From HGM13006 sp964527315 (GTDB lineage Bacteria; Bacillota; Clostridia; Oscillospirales; Oscillospiraceae): 64,000 nt of DNA. The DNA is taken from positions 1 through 64,000 of the forward strand of contig CAZGOQ010000001.1 in assembly GCA_964527315.1 (NCBI GenBank). Reading direction: 5' to 3'. The notes below the pieces were generated by a model. It saw only the letters and a list, made by a program, of their open reading frames with translations. It made no database searches and was not told where the DNA came from. The position numbers and the translations under genes were made by a program. Below, one piece after another: positions 25,843 to 34,703 of this stretch (its first letter is position 1; every line of letters begins with the position of its first letter).

Positions 25843-27783
25843 GTGAGCACTCCAAACGGAAATAAAAACGGAAATAAAAACAGCAATTCCGACGGGCCAA
25901 AGCTGGGACCCGTACTGCCGATTATAACATTGGCCGTAATTCTTGTGCTGCTGTTTAACTTCATCTATTCCAGCTATGCCAACTCTATGCTGGAGGAGAT
26001 TTCCTACGATAAGTTCATTGATATGTTAGAAGCCGACGAAATCGAAGAGGTGGAAATTCAGACAGATCGAATTTTGATCAAGACCAAAGAGCAGGCCAAG
26101 GAGCCGGAGACACAGCAGGTGATCTATTACACCGGATATATTCAGGACGATGAACTGATTGCAGAACTCAAAAATAGTGACGTCCGTTTTTATCAAGAGG
26201 TTGTGGACGAACTTTCTCCCATTTTGCAGATTCTGCTGTCCTATGTGGTGCCCTTTCTGATTATCATTCTGCTGTTCAATTTCCTGATGCGGAATGTGTC
26301 GGGAAAAATAGGCGGCGGCATGAGCATTGGTCAGAGCAAGGCCAAGGTCTTTATGGAAAAAGAGACCGGCGTGACCTTTGCGGATGTGGCCGGTCAGGAT
26401 GAAGCCAAGGAGTCTTTGCAGGAGATCATCGACTTTTTGCATAACCCGCAGAAATATGCAGCTATTGGCGCAAAAATTCCAAAAGGTGCGCTGCTGGTAG
26501 GCTCTCCCGGTACCGGTAAAACTCTTCTGGCAAAGGCGGTAGCCGGTGAGGCCGGCGTTCCCTTCTTCTTTATCTCCGGCTCCGATTTTGTGGAAATGTT
26601 CGTGGGCGTGGGCGCTAGCCGCGTCCGTGATTTGTTCCAGCAGGCCTCCAAGCAGGCCCCCGCCATTATCTTTATCGACGAGATCGACGCCATTGGGAAA
26701 AGCCGCGATAACCGTTTGGGCAGCAACGATGAACGGGAACAGACCCTCAACCAGCTGCTCTCTGAGATCGACGGGTTCGATTCCTCCAAAGGCGTGGTAA
26801 TTTTAGCCGCCACCAACCGGCCTGAAATTCTGGACAAGGCCCTGCTGCGGGCGGGCCGCTTTGACCGGCGGATTATTGTGGACAAGCCCAATTTAGCGGG
26901 CCGTCTCCAAACGCTGAAGGTTCACACGAAGAACATTAAACTCACAGAGGATGTTGACCTCAACCGCATCGCTCAAGTCACAGCCGGCGCGGTAGGCGCC
27001 GACCTGGCCAACCTGGTGAACGAGGCCGCTCTGAGAGCGGTCCGACTTGGGCGGAACGCCGTCAATCAGGAGGATCTCCTGGTTTCTTTCGAAGTTGTCA
27101 TTGCCGGTACTGAGAAAAAAGGCACGGTGCTCACCGACATTGAAAAGCGTATTGTCTCTTATCATGAGGTGGGCCATGCGCTGGTGGCAGCTCTGCAAAA
27201 GCATTCCGCCCCGGTGCAGAAAATCACCATTGTCCCCCATACCTCTGGCGCATTGGGCTACACGCTCCAGATGGAGGAGGAGGAAAAATTCCTCAATTCT
27301 AAGGATGAATTGATTACGGAACTTCGCACTCTTCTGGCAGGACGGGCCGCTGAGGAAGTAGTTTTTGGCACAAAAACTACCGGTGCGGCGAATGACATCG
27401 AAAAGGCCACCAATCTGGCCCGGAAGATGATCATGCAGTTTGGCATGAGCGAAAAATTCGGCCTGATGGCGTTGGCAACCACAGAAAGCCAGTACCTGAG
27501 TGGGCAAAGTGCTCTGAACTGTGCGGAATCCACCGCCGCCGAAGCGGACGCGGAAGTGCGCACCCTGCTTCAGACTTGCTATGAAGATGCTTGTCGGATA
27601 TTACGGGAAAATCGAACCCATCTGGATGAGATCGCCCTGTTCCTGCTGACCAAGGAGACCATCACCGGAGACGAGTTCATGGCATTTTTGAAAGAGCCGG
27701 ATGCGCTTCCGAAGGAAATCCCGGCGCGTGATGACTCAGCAGGAAGCGCAAAGTCTATCGACGCGGGAGAAAATCAGAAATAA
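25843..27783 (+). CDS. ftsH: ATP-dependent zinc metalloprotease FtsH
   Basis: FtsH is a hexameric membrane protease that extracts and degrades membrane and short-lived cytosolic proteins. Two membrane helices (about 22-42 and 125-145) bracket a small extracytoplasmic domain. The AAA module has Walker A GSPGTGKT (near 220), Walker B FIDEID (near 275) and the second region of homology ATNRPEILDKALLRAGRFDR. The protease zinc site is HEVGH (441-445), with Val replacing the usual Ala of HEAGH. The GTG at 25843 is preferred over GTG at 25837 because GGAGG lies eight bases away instead of two. The hydrophilic N- and C-terminal tails look disordered. Confidence 0.97.
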   Translation: MSTPNGNKNGNKNSNSDGPKLGPVLPIITLAVILVLLFNFIYSSYANSMLEEISYDKFIDMLEADEIEEVEIQTDRILIKTKEQAKEPETQQVIYYTGYIQDDELIAELKNSDVRFYQEVVDELSPILQILLSYVVPFLIIILLFNFLMRNVSGKIGGGMSIGQSKAKVFMEKETGVTFADVAGQDEAKESLQEIIDFLHNPQKYAAIGAKIPKGALLVGSPGTGKTLLAKAVAGEAGVPFFFISGSDFVEMFVGVGASRVRDLFQQASKQAPAIIFIDEIDAIGKSRDNRLGSNDEREQTLNQLLSEIDGFDSSKGVVILAATNRPEILDKALLRAGRFDRRIIVDKPNLAGRLQTLKVHTKNIKLTEDVDLNRIAQVTAGAVGADLANLVNEAALRAVRLGRNAVNQEDLLVSFEVVIAGTEKKGTVLTDIEKRIVSYHEVGHALVAALQKHSAPVQKITIVPHTSGALGYTLQMEEEEKFLNSKDELITELRTLLAGRAAEEVVFGTKTTGAANDIEKATNLARKMIMQFGMSEKFGLMALATTESQYLSGQSALNCAESTAAEADAEVRTLLQTCYEDACRILRENRTHLDEIALFLLTKETITGDEFMAFLKEPDALPKEIPARDDSAGSAKSIDAGENQK

Positions 27784-27787
27784 ACAA

Positions 27788-27826
27788 AAGGGCACGCTGC
27801 AAAATGCGATTTTGCAGCGTGCCCTT
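27788..27826 (+). terminator. Hairpin after ftsH, copy A of a dispersed family
   Basis: A perfect 18 bp stem (27788-27805 with 27809-27826) has a three base loop. It starts five bases after the ftsH stop. The + side lacks a strong T run; the - side has CCCTTTTGTTT. Near-identical hairpins occur at 32336 and 42335. Confidence 0.7.
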
Positions 27827-27872
27827 GCAAGATTTCCGGCAAAATTGTCGAAATCTTTTTGATTGACAAATT

Positions 27873-27881
27873 TGATATAAT
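27873..27881 (+). promoter_or_regulatory. Extended -10 promoter of the ferredoxin-nitroreductase gene
   Basis: TGATATAAT (27873-27881) is an extended -10 element. No good -35 box is at the standard distance. Transcription would begin near 27888, so starts upstream of that cannot be used. Confidence 0.5.
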
Positions 27882-27909
27882 AAGAGAAAAAGAATTGGAG
27901 GAATGCTGC

Positions 27910-28725
27910 TTGATCTGCTTTGACCGATCTTTATGTATCAACTGCGGAAAATGTGTCTGGGACTGCTTTCCCGGCGCAATCACCATGGACAACGCCGGGC
28001 CGGAACTCACCAATCCACCCGCCTGTATCGGCTGCGGCCACTGCATCGCCATTTGTCCGAGAAACGCTGTGTCTGACAATGCGCTGCCGGGAGATGATGT
28101 GATCCCATCCCAACCGGGGCCTGTTTCTCCTGACTGTTTGCTGACGATGATGAAAGGCCGCCGCTCCTGCCGGCATTATACCCAGGCTGCTGTTTCCCCG
28201 GAAGAAATCAAGCTGCTGCTCTCCGCCGCCAGGGCCTGCCCCACCGCGAAAAATCTCCAGGGCACCCGTTATATCGCCGTCACAGAGCATATCTCCCCCC
28301 TCCTGGATCTGGCGATTTCCGCGCTGGGGAATCTCGGCAGACTGCAAAGGGAAACCGCCACAGACCCGGACGAACTTCGGCGGGCGGAAAATTTTGTCCG
28401 CTGGGCGGAGCAACGGAAAAAGGACAAAAACTTTGATCCATTGTTTTTCCATGCCCCGCTGCTTCTGCTGTTTGTCTCAGACAGGACGGACGCCCGGGAT
28501 GCCGCCGCGACGGCCGCCTATGTGGAACTGATGGCTGCGTCCCTTGGTCTCGGCTGTCTCTACAGCGGCTACTTCACCGCCTGCGCGGCGGGCAGTTCCG
28601 AGATCCGTACATTTTTGAAGCTGACAGAACAGGAGCAGGTCGCCCGCTGTCTGGTGCTGGGCCATCCGGATGTCAAATTTATACGATCCGCTCCGAGAAA
28701 ACCGGTCGATCTGACTCGAATCTGA
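27910..28725 (+). CDS. Ferredoxin-nitroreductase fusion protein
   Basis: This is a two-domain redox protein of 271 residues. The N-terminal part carries two 4Fe-4S motifs, CINCGKCVWDC and CIGCGHCIAIC. From about residue 90 it is a nitroreductase-fold FMN domain, with KGRRSCRHY (flavin-binding Arg residues) and SAARACPTAKNLQ. Such fusions pass electrons from a low-potential carrier through Fe-S clusters to FMN; the substrate is unknown. The start is a TTG at 27910 with GGAGG eight bases upstream; the upstream reading frame overlaps the -10 box. It is monocistronic. Confidence 0.87.
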   Translation: MICFDRSLCINCGKCVWDCFPGAITMDNAGPELTNPPACIGCGHCIAICPRNAVSDNALPGDDVIPSQPGPVSPDCLLTMMKGRRSCRHYTQAAVSPEEIKLLLSAARACPTAKNLQGTRYIAVTEHISPLLDLAISALGNLGRLQRETATDPDELRRAENFVRWAEQRKKDKNFDPLFFHAPLLLLFVSDRTDARDAAATAAYVELMAASLGLGCLYSGYFTACAAGSSEIRTFLKLTEQEQVARCLVLGHPDVKFIRSAPRKPVDLTRI

Positions 28726-28747
28726 CCACCATGCAATCCATTGTATC

Positions 28748-29716
28748 TCAGGTCTGGATCGGCAGCGGTTCCCTGTCAAGATCCACATATTCATAGGCCC
28801 TCTTATAGACACTCTCCGCTTCGTCTTTGACCACTGTGACCCGATGACGACTCAGCAGTTCCACAATAGGATAGGCGTCAATCCAGATCTCGTTATCCGA
28901 TTCCTTCTGGCTTTCATCAAACACCAGTTCTATGCCGAAGTGGAGATGCACCACCCGGATGTTGTTGGTATTCTCCGTGTCGGAATAACCTGTGCGCCCC
29001 ATAAATCCGATGATATCTCCGGCGTTTACGGTGTCGCCCTCTTTCAGACCCGGTACATAGGGCTTGTCCTTTTGCAGATGGGCATAATAGTAATAGCGCT
29101 TTTTGTCAAAGGAGCGAATGCCGATCCGCCAGCCGCCGTAACGATTCCATCCAAGGGCTTCTACCGTGCCGCCCTCTACGGCGGCAATGGGCGCGCCCAG
29201 AGTTCCCATCAGGTCGTTGCCCAGATGCTTTCGCGCAAAGCCAAAGCTTCGGGCATTGCCAAAATCCCGGGAGTGGGAAAATCCAAATCCGGCGGCCACC
29301 GGGCAAAAGGCTTTCAGACCATACTCCGCTTTCCATGCGCCATCGGGGGCCTTGATGGCGTAGCTGCCCAGCAGCCCGGATAGCACAGCGCCGTAAGCGT
29401 CATGATAGTAGTTATAGTCTTTCATCTGACCGCCCAGAATTTCAGAAACCGACGCATCGCCCTGCAGCAGTTCTGCGGCTGCATGAACCTGCCCGGTAGA
29501 GAGTTTTCCGCTTCCGTTTTTGGTCGCGGCCAGCGCCAGAATATCCACCCAGTCCAGGGGCTTCTCCTGCCCTTGGGATTCAATATCAAGATTCATGGCG
29601 GTCTCCAACGCGCCAACGGGCACGTCAAAGTCCACCCATGTAATGTAATCTGCCGCGTCGGTGCCCCCTGTCAGCAGGCAAAGCGACAAAATCAGACAAA
29701 GAAATTTACGGCACAC
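28748..29716 (-). CDS. Secreted M23 family metallopeptidase
   Basis: This is an extracellular peptidoglycan endopeptidase of the LytM type, 322 residues. A signal peptide (RKFLCLILSLCLLTGGTDA) precedes an uncharacterised region of about 130 residues. The M23 domain follows, with the zinc motif HLGNDLMG and the catalytic HLHFG near residue 235. The start is a GTG at 29716 with GGGAGGTGG five bases away. Both lie in a strong hairpin (29708-29746), the ribosome binding site in its loop. SpoIIQ-type M23 proteins act in sporulation, but nothing here ties this one to that role. Confidence 0.85.
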   Translation of the reverse strand: MCRKFLCLILSLCLLTGGTDAADYITWVDFDVPVGALETAMNLDIESQGQEKPLDWVDILALAATKNGSGKLSTGQVHAAAELLQGDASVSEILGGQMKDYNYYHDAYGAVLSGLLGSYAIKAPDGAWKAEYGLKAFCPVAAGFGFSHSRDFGNARSFGFARKHLGNDLMGTLGAPIAAVEGGTVEALGWNRYGGWRIGIRSFDKKRYYYYAHLQKDKPYVPGLKEGDTVNAGDIIGFMGRTGYSDTENTNNIRVVHLHFGIELVFDESQKESDNEIWIDAYPIVELLSRHRVTVVKDEAESVYKRAYEYVDLDREPLPIQT

Positions 29717-29746
29717 GTCAACCACCTCCCGGTTAGCGTGTGCCGT
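29708..29746 (-). promoter_or_regulatory. Hairpin enclosing RBS and start of the M23 gene
   Basis: Perfect 10 bp arms (ACGGCACACG at 29708-29717; complement at 29737-29746) are followed on the + strand by TTTTTT. On the minus strand an inner AACC/GGTT pair leaves GGGAGGT as the apical loop, and the GTG start is in the 3' arm. It may act as translational control, as an antisense-direction terminator, or both. Confidence 0.6.
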
Positions 29747-29788
29747 TTTTTGATCAAATATTGCTGAAAATTTATGCCACAAACAGAC

Positions 29789-30709
29789 CTAGCTTTCCGC
29801 TTCCATCAGATTTTTCGCCCGCTGCACCTCGGCGTCCGCCTCCACATCCAGGCCATCCCGCCGAAGATCTTCGGCGATCTCCATGTGCATATGATAGGCG
29901 TCCTCTATCCTTCTCATCTTTGCAAAACAACATGCTTTGGTATATTTTGCGTCTACATAGTCAGGCCGCATTTTCAGGGCTTTTTCCGCAAACGCCAGCG
30001 CCTCCTGAAATTTTCCCAGAAAACCGTACACATCGCCTGCATGGATATAAAGTTCCCATTCCTCCGGAAATTTTTCAATGGCTTGCGTCACACGAGCATA
30101 GGCATCCTCATACCGCTTCGCATGGATCAGCGCCACCACAAGCAGTACCCAGTTTTCCGCCTGCCCGGGATCCTGTTCCAAAACTTCCTTCTGCCGGACC
30201 ACAGCTTCCTCCGCTTTTCCCAACAGGGCGCCCAACCGCATTTGCTGCTCTATGATCCGGCGGCGCACTGTGCTGTCCTCCGCCGTGCATTCCTGCAGTG
30301 CCCGTTCCAGCCAGTAGAGCGCCTTTTCCCGGCAGTCCATCATCATGAACTGATACATGATGCCAAACGTCCTCAAATCCTCCGCACTGTATTCCTGCCG
30401 GGCAATTAATTTTTTAAACTCCTGCTCCACCCGGAGAAAATCCGCAGTTTCTCTGCTGGCTTCATAGATGGACGAAAGACGCTGGGCATAGTTTTCATAG
30501 GCCACAGCCCTTTTCCGAAAGAGATCGTCGATCGTAACGCCGTAAAATTCTGCGATCTGCGGCAGCAGGGTCACATCCGGAAAGGTTGTTCCGCACTCCC
30601 GGCGGGAAACCGTCTGGGCGCTGACGTTCAGACACTCTCCAACGCTCTCCTGTGTCAGCTGTTTTGCTTGCCGTAAGTTCTTCAAATTGGCAGATAAAAT
30701 CTCATTCAT
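29789..30709 (-). CDS. XRE-family HTH regulator with TPR repeats
   Basis: This is a 306-residue cytoplasmic regulator. An XRE helix-turn-helix fills about residues 5-60 (LRQAKQLTQESVGECLNVSAQTVSRRECG). Helical repeats follow from about 70 to the end, including TPR-like units such as YEDAYARVTQAIEKFPEEWEL and FQEALAFAEKALKMRPDYVDA. The layout resembles peptide-responsive or stress regulators of Firmicutes (RRNPP-like), but no peptide gene is evident. The start at 30709 is set by GGAGG. The target is unknown. Confidence 0.85.
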   Translation of the reverse strand: MNEILSANLKNLRQAKQLTQESVGECLNVSAQTVSRRECGTTFPDVTLLPQIAEFYGVTIDDLFRKRAVAYENYAQRLSSIYEASRETADFLRVEQEFKKLIARQEYSAEDLRTFGIMYQFMMMDCREKALYWLERALQECTAEDSTVRRRIIEQQMRLGALLGKAEEAVVRQKEVLEQDPGQAENWVLLVVALIHAKRYEDAYARVTQAIEKFPEEWELYIHAGDVYGFLGKFQEALAFAEKALKMRPDYVDAKYTKACCFAKMRRIEDAYHMHMEIAEDLRRDGLDVEADAEVQRAKNLMEAES

Positions 30710-30710
30710 C

Positions 30711-30947
30711 TCAATTCCTCCAAATCGGTTGATCTTGCAGCTGCTGATGATAGGATAGCCCATTTTGCTGCGACTTTCCACCGCAGGATTTGAGACCACG
30801 CTCTTTGATTATGCGTTTTATGCCAAAGGACACCGGCACAAGGTAGGGGAATTCCGCCCCATGAAAGCCGATGGTGAGCGTATCACAGCGGCGCAGAATT
30901 TCCATCCGTTCATCCCGATCCGTGATTTCTCTGTCTTTTCGAAGCAT
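30711..30947 (-). pseudogene. Truncated pyridoxamine 5'-phosphate oxidase-like gene
   Basis: The first 42 residues (MLRKDREITD, IGFHGAEFPYLVPVSFG) match the N-terminus of small PPOX/NimA-like flavin proteins, which are about 150 residues long. After VSFG the frame continues with unrelated sequence to a stop one base before the HTH gene's start codon. No continuation is visible in other frames, so about two thirds of the domain appears deleted. It begins five bases after the antiporter stop and has only a weak ribosome binding site. Confidence 0.6.
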
Positions 30948-30952
30948 TTTCT

Positions 30953-32242
30953 TTATCCCAATGTAACCGGCGGCTTCGGCTCGTTCTTGCTCCGGGCGCT
31001 GGTTCTGCCCTCGGGCCGGATCTCTCCCGCCGCAGTCAGGGACCGCTTGGTCAGCGCCGGGCCTGCCAATTCATAGACCAGCACGGAAAACAGCACCACA
31101 TTCCGCACCACCGCGCCATCGGAAAGGGACGTGGCTGTCAGCGCCATACCCAAGGCTACACCGGCCTGCGGCAGCAGCGTAATACCCAGATGTTTTGTGA
31201 TCGTTTCATTGCACCGGGTCAGCTTGCAGCTCCCATAGGCGCCGAAATACTTTCCCAACGACCGGGCGAAAATATAAACAACGCCAATGAGCAGAACCAG
31301 CGGATTGCTTAAAATATTCAAATCCAGTTCTGCGCCGGATAGGACAAAAAAGAGAATATTCAGCGGCACCGTCCAGCCGTCCACTCTGTCCATCAGTTCC
31401 TCCGAAGTTTCGCAGACATTGCAGAAGACCGTGCCGGTCATCATGCAGACAAGCAGCAGAGAGAAGCCGCACTGCAGCCCCGCCACCTCAAATTCCAGCA
31501 TGGAAAGGCCCACCGTCAGCAGCACAAAGCCCACGGAAATGGACATGCGCTTGCTTCTGGAATGGAAAAACTGTTCTACAAAATTCAGCAGCAGACCCAT
31601 GATCGTGCCCAGGCCAAGGCTCAGAACAATCTCGATCAGCGGCTCAAGGACTACCTCCACAACACTGACGCCCCCCTGCTCCAGTGCGCCGGCAATCCCG
31701 AAGGACACGGAAAACAGCACCAGCCCCACCGCATCGTCAATGGCCACCACCAAAAGCAGCAGCCGAGTCAGCGGGCCGTCGGCCTTATACTGCTGCACCA
31801 CCATCAGGGTCGCCGCCGGCGCCGTAGCCGCCGCAATCGCTCCGAGGGTAATAGCGGAGGGGACTGAAATCAGATCCGGCTTTATGATATGCAGCAGCAC
31901 CAGAGCAAGATCCACCAAAATAGTCGTCGTCACCGCCTGAAAAATTCCTATGGTAACAGCCTGCTTCCCCATGGATTTGAGCTGGCTGAGTCGGAATTCA
32001 TTGCCAATGGTGAAGGCAATAAAGCCCAGCGCCGCCTGGCTGATGATGCTCAGCGAGCCAACCTCATCCAAAGAGGAAAAGCCAAACCCCGGCATATGTA
32101 ATGCACCGATGCAGAAAGGTCCCAGCAACAGTCCGGCTACAAGATAAGCAGTCACTGCGGGAAGGTGCAGCTTTTTCGCCAGCCTGGACATCAGCAGGCC
32201 GCCGATGATTGCCACTGCCAGCGAAATCAGATAGAATTCCAT
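30953..32242 (-). CDS. Kef/CPA2-type cation:proton antiporter
   Basis: This is a monovalent cation:proton antiporter of the CPA2 family, 429 residues with about twelve membrane helices. Characteristic parts are LHLPAVTAYLVAGLLLGP near the N-terminus, the ion-site helices AAATAPAATLMVVQQYKADGPLTRLLLLVVAIDDAVGL (with the paired acidic residues D-D), and FVLSGAELDLNIL. The C-terminus is a short basic tail with no TrkA-N/RCK domain, unlike KefB/C. It probably exchanges Na+ or K+ for H+. GAGGAAG precedes the ATG at 32242. Confidence 0.88.
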   Translation of the reverse strand: MEFYLISLAVAIIGGLLMSRLAKKLHLPAVTAYLVAGLLLGPFCIGALHMPGFGFSSLDEVGSLSIISQAALGFIAFTIGNEFRLSQLKSMGKQAVTIGIFQAVTTTILVDLALVLLHIIKPDLISVPSAITLGAIAAATAPAATLMVVQQYKADGPLTRLLLLVVAIDDAVGLVLFSVSFGIAGALEQGGVSVVEVVLEPLIEIVLSLGLGTIMGLLLNFVEQFFHSRSKRMSISVGFVLLTVGLSMLEFEVAGLQCGFSLLLVCMMTGTVFCNVCETSEELMDRVDGWTVPLNILFFVLSGAELDLNILSNPLVLLIGVVYIFARSLGKYFGAYGSCKLTRCNETITKHLGITLLPQAGVALGMALTATSLSDGAVVRNVVLFSVLVYELAGPALTKRSLTAAGEIRPEGRTSARSKNEPKPPVTLG

Positions 32243-32335
32243 AACAATTCGCTTCCTCTTTTTTTTCTTTCACGCAGTATGATAGCACCTTGTTTTTGGA
32301 TGTGCAAGAATATTTTCATAAGATACCAAAATTAC

Positions 32336-32376
32336 AAAGGGCGCGTTGCAAAATTGCATTTTGCAACGCGCTCCTT
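32336..32376 (-). terminator. Hairpin, copy B of the dispersed family
   Basis: GGGCGCGTTGCAAAAT pairs with ATTTTGCAACGCGC (one bulged base near the foot); T5 follows on the + strand and TTTG on the - strand. It lies in the spacer between the flavin reductase stop (32497) and the antiporter start. Confidence 0.6.
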
Positions 32377-32496
32377 TTTGATTGAATGTAAAGGCGGGTC
32401 CTACCCACTGTATTTTTCCTCTGCCGCTCTGTCCCTGCGAAATATCTTTCTATTTTGCTTCCAACTTTTTTGCAGCAGGCCGGACTTGATAAACGA

Positions 32497-34491
32497 TCAG
32501 ATGCGGGTCGCGGCGTCGTAGGCCATTCTGGTGGCTGTCCGGACATTTTTCGCAATCACACAGTCGCCGATGGGCATAAACTCGGGGGCGGTCATGCGGA
32601 AGCTTTCAGCCAAATCCTGACGGGGCCGCATACCGGAGGACATGACCACCACGTCGCAGGTCACAAACTGTTCCTTGCCATCCTTGTCCACAAAGGAAAC
32701 GCCCTTGTCGGTGATGCCGGTGCAGCGTGCGCCGGTGTAAATGTCGATGCATTTTTCCATCTTGCCAAGCATGACGCCTCTCGTCAGATGGAAGGTCTCG
32801 GGACACAGTTCAGGCAACATCTCAATGACAGAGACCTCCTTGCCCTTTTCAGCCAGCGCCAAAGCGGTCTCACAGCCGACCTCGCCGCCTCCAATGAGAA
32901 CAACTTTCTTTCCAATCTCGTCAATGTGCTTGTAGCACTCCTCCGCGATTATGACATTCTTGCCATCGGTGCCTGGGATGGGCGGAATAAAGGCATTTGC
33001 GCCCACCGCAGCCAAAACCCAATCAGCTTTCTCGGCTTCGATCATTTCAGGGGTTGCTTCGGTATTCAGAGTCACGTTGACGCCCAGCTTCTTCACCAGA
33101 TTGATCTGGTAGTTCATAAACTTGGCCAGGTCATACTTGAAGGAAACCTGCTCGGAGAATACCAGCTTGCCGCCCAGACGGTCAGCCTTTTCATAGATGG
33201 TAACGTTATGGCCACGCTTAGCTGCCACAATGGCTGCTTCCATACCGGAGGGGCCGCCGCCAATGATGATGACCTTCTTTTTCTCGCCCACGGGGGGGAT
33301 CAGATCCTTCAGCTGATCCTCGCGGCCCACGGTGGGGTTGACAGAACAGGCAAAAGCCTTGGTGGAGGGCTTCTGGTATTCCAGACAGTGGAAACACTTG
33401 ATACAGGGGATGATCTCGTCCTCTTCCATCGCCTTGGCCTTATTAGGCATCTGAGGATCCGCAATGGTGCCGCGGGCCATGGCAATCAGATCCGCGCCGC
33501 CTGTGGCCAGCGTCTCCTCCATGAAGGCGGGATCCTGGAACGCACCCAGCGTCAGAACCGGCTGCGGGACACCCAGTTCCTTGATTCTCCGGGCAAAACG
33601 GGCGTTCTGGCCGGGTTTATGGAAGATGGTAGGATGCATAATGGCTTCCGTGCCGGGGATGGACATATTGCCGGCGGAAATATGTGCGATATCAATGCGG
33701 TCACCGGCCATTTTCAAAAATTCCGCAATGTCCTCGGGCTTCAGCTGCTGATCCGCGTTCGGATAGCCCACCTCGTCCGCCAGTTCACAGCCGGAGATCC
33801 GGTACTCAATGTTGATCTTATGTCCCACGCGGCCCCGGATTGCATCCAAAATCATCATGGGGAACCGGCAGCGGTTCTCGAAGGATCCGCCAAACTCGTC
33901 TGTACGATGGTTAAACAGAGGACTCATGAACCGGTTGATGACCAGGCCATGACCGCCGTGAATCAGAATAGAGTCAAAGCCCACCGCAACGGCCTGCTCA
34001 GCCACATTGGCGTAATCCTCGGCAATTGCCTCCATGGCCTCCCTGGTCAGCATAGGGCGCTCGGAGCCGTCGGGGCCGGGGGCGCCGTCTACGCTGTAGA
34101 AGAAATGGTCGCCCTTGCCCTTCTCGCCGCCAGTCCAGCCGGAGTAGAAGAAAGCCAGCAGTTCGATGGACGCTTTTGCGCCGTAGTAGTGGATCTGATC
34201 CACGCACTTTTGCCAGTAACGGTGATAGGTAGTCTGACGCAGATCCAGATTGTGCCAGCCGGGCCGGAAGGGCGCCATAGAATTCATATCATGACCGGCA
34301 ATGGTCACGGATGCAGTGCCGCCGCGGGCCTTCTCCACATAGTAGGCGCGATATGCGTCGGTGGGATAAGGCTCGTCCGTCTGCAAAAGATGCGGCGTCG
34401 CAGGCGCCTGAAAAATACGGTTTTTATATACCACATTGCCAATTTTAATGGGAGAAAACAATGTGGGATACTTGGGATGAATCATGGTCAT
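32497..34491 (-). CDS. Old-yellow-enzyme-type NADH:flavin oxidoreductase (2,4-dienoyl-CoA reductase-like)
   Basis: This 664-residue enzyme is built like 2,4-dienoyl-CoA reductase. An N-terminal TIM barrel (about 1-370) binds FMN. CIKCFHC...C (near 355-373) binds a 4Fe-4S cluster, and a C-terminal NAD(P)H/FAD module has two dinucleotide motifs, VIIIGGGPSGMEAA and VVLIGGGEVGCETA. Relatives in gut bacteria reduce enoyl-CoA, bile acid intermediates (BaiCD/BaiH) or isoflavones; the substrate here cannot be told from sequence. No bai or acyl-CoA genes flank it. The GGAGG lies four or ten bases from two alternative ATGs (34491, 34485). Confidence 0.9.
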   Translation of the reverse strand: MTMIHPKYPTLFSPIKIGNVVYKNRIFQAPATPHLLQTDEPYPTDAYRAYYVEKARGGTASVTIAGHDMNSMAPFRPGWHNLDLRQTTYHRYWQKCVDQIHYYGAKASIELLAFFYSGWTGGEKGKGDHFFYSVDGAPGPDGSERPMLTREAMEAIAEDYANVAEQAVAVGFDSILIHGGHGLVINRFMSPLFNHRTDEFGGSFENRCRFPMMILDAIRGRVGHKINIEYRISGCELADEVGYPNADQQLKPEDIAEFLKMAGDRIDIAHISAGNMSIPGTEAIMHPTIFHKPGQNARFARRIKELGVPQPVLTLGAFQDPAFMEETLATGGADLIAMARGTIADPQMPNKAKAMEEDEIIPCIKCFHCLEYQKPSTKAFACSVNPTVGREDQLKDLIPPVGEKKKVIIIGGGPSGMEAAIVAAKRGHNVTIYEKADRLGGKLVFSEQVSFKYDLAKFMNYQINLVKKLGVNVTLNTEATPEMIEAEKADWVLAAVGANAFIPPIPGTDGKNVIIAEECYKHIDEIGKKVVLIGGGEVGCETALALAEKGKEVSVIEMLPELCPETFHLTRGVMLGKMEKCIDIYTGARCTGITDKGVSFVDKDGKEQFVTCDVVVMSSGMRPRQDLAESFRMTAPEFMPIGDCVIAKNVRTATRMAYDAATRI

Positions 34492-34703
34492 GTATCCTCC
34501 TTTGTGTTTATAGATTTATTCTACAGGATTTTGTTTGGAAATGCAACTGTTTTACGGGTTCATTTCTACTGTTTTTGTATCATTTTTCAAATCGATATGT
34601 TTCATGTCGCAATTCATTTGTATTTCCAATAAAATACGGCGCGGATCCGGAAATATCCCAAATTCGCGCCGACAGGATTATGTCATGGAACCTTTTAGGG
34701 AAA

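Noticed and set aside
26773..26790. GGTTCGATTCC, resembling a tRNA T-arm
   Set aside because: It is coding sequence of the FtsH AAA domain with no acceptor or anticodon stem around it.
28748..29716. Assignment as spoIIQ
   Set aside because: It is an M23 peptidase, but there is no spoIIIA or spoIID context and its N-terminal region is different.
32455..34632. A 725 codon open frame on the + strand
   Set aside because: It lies antisense to the flavin oxidoreductase, whose domains are unmistakable; the frame reflects codon bias of the real gene and has no ribosome binding site.
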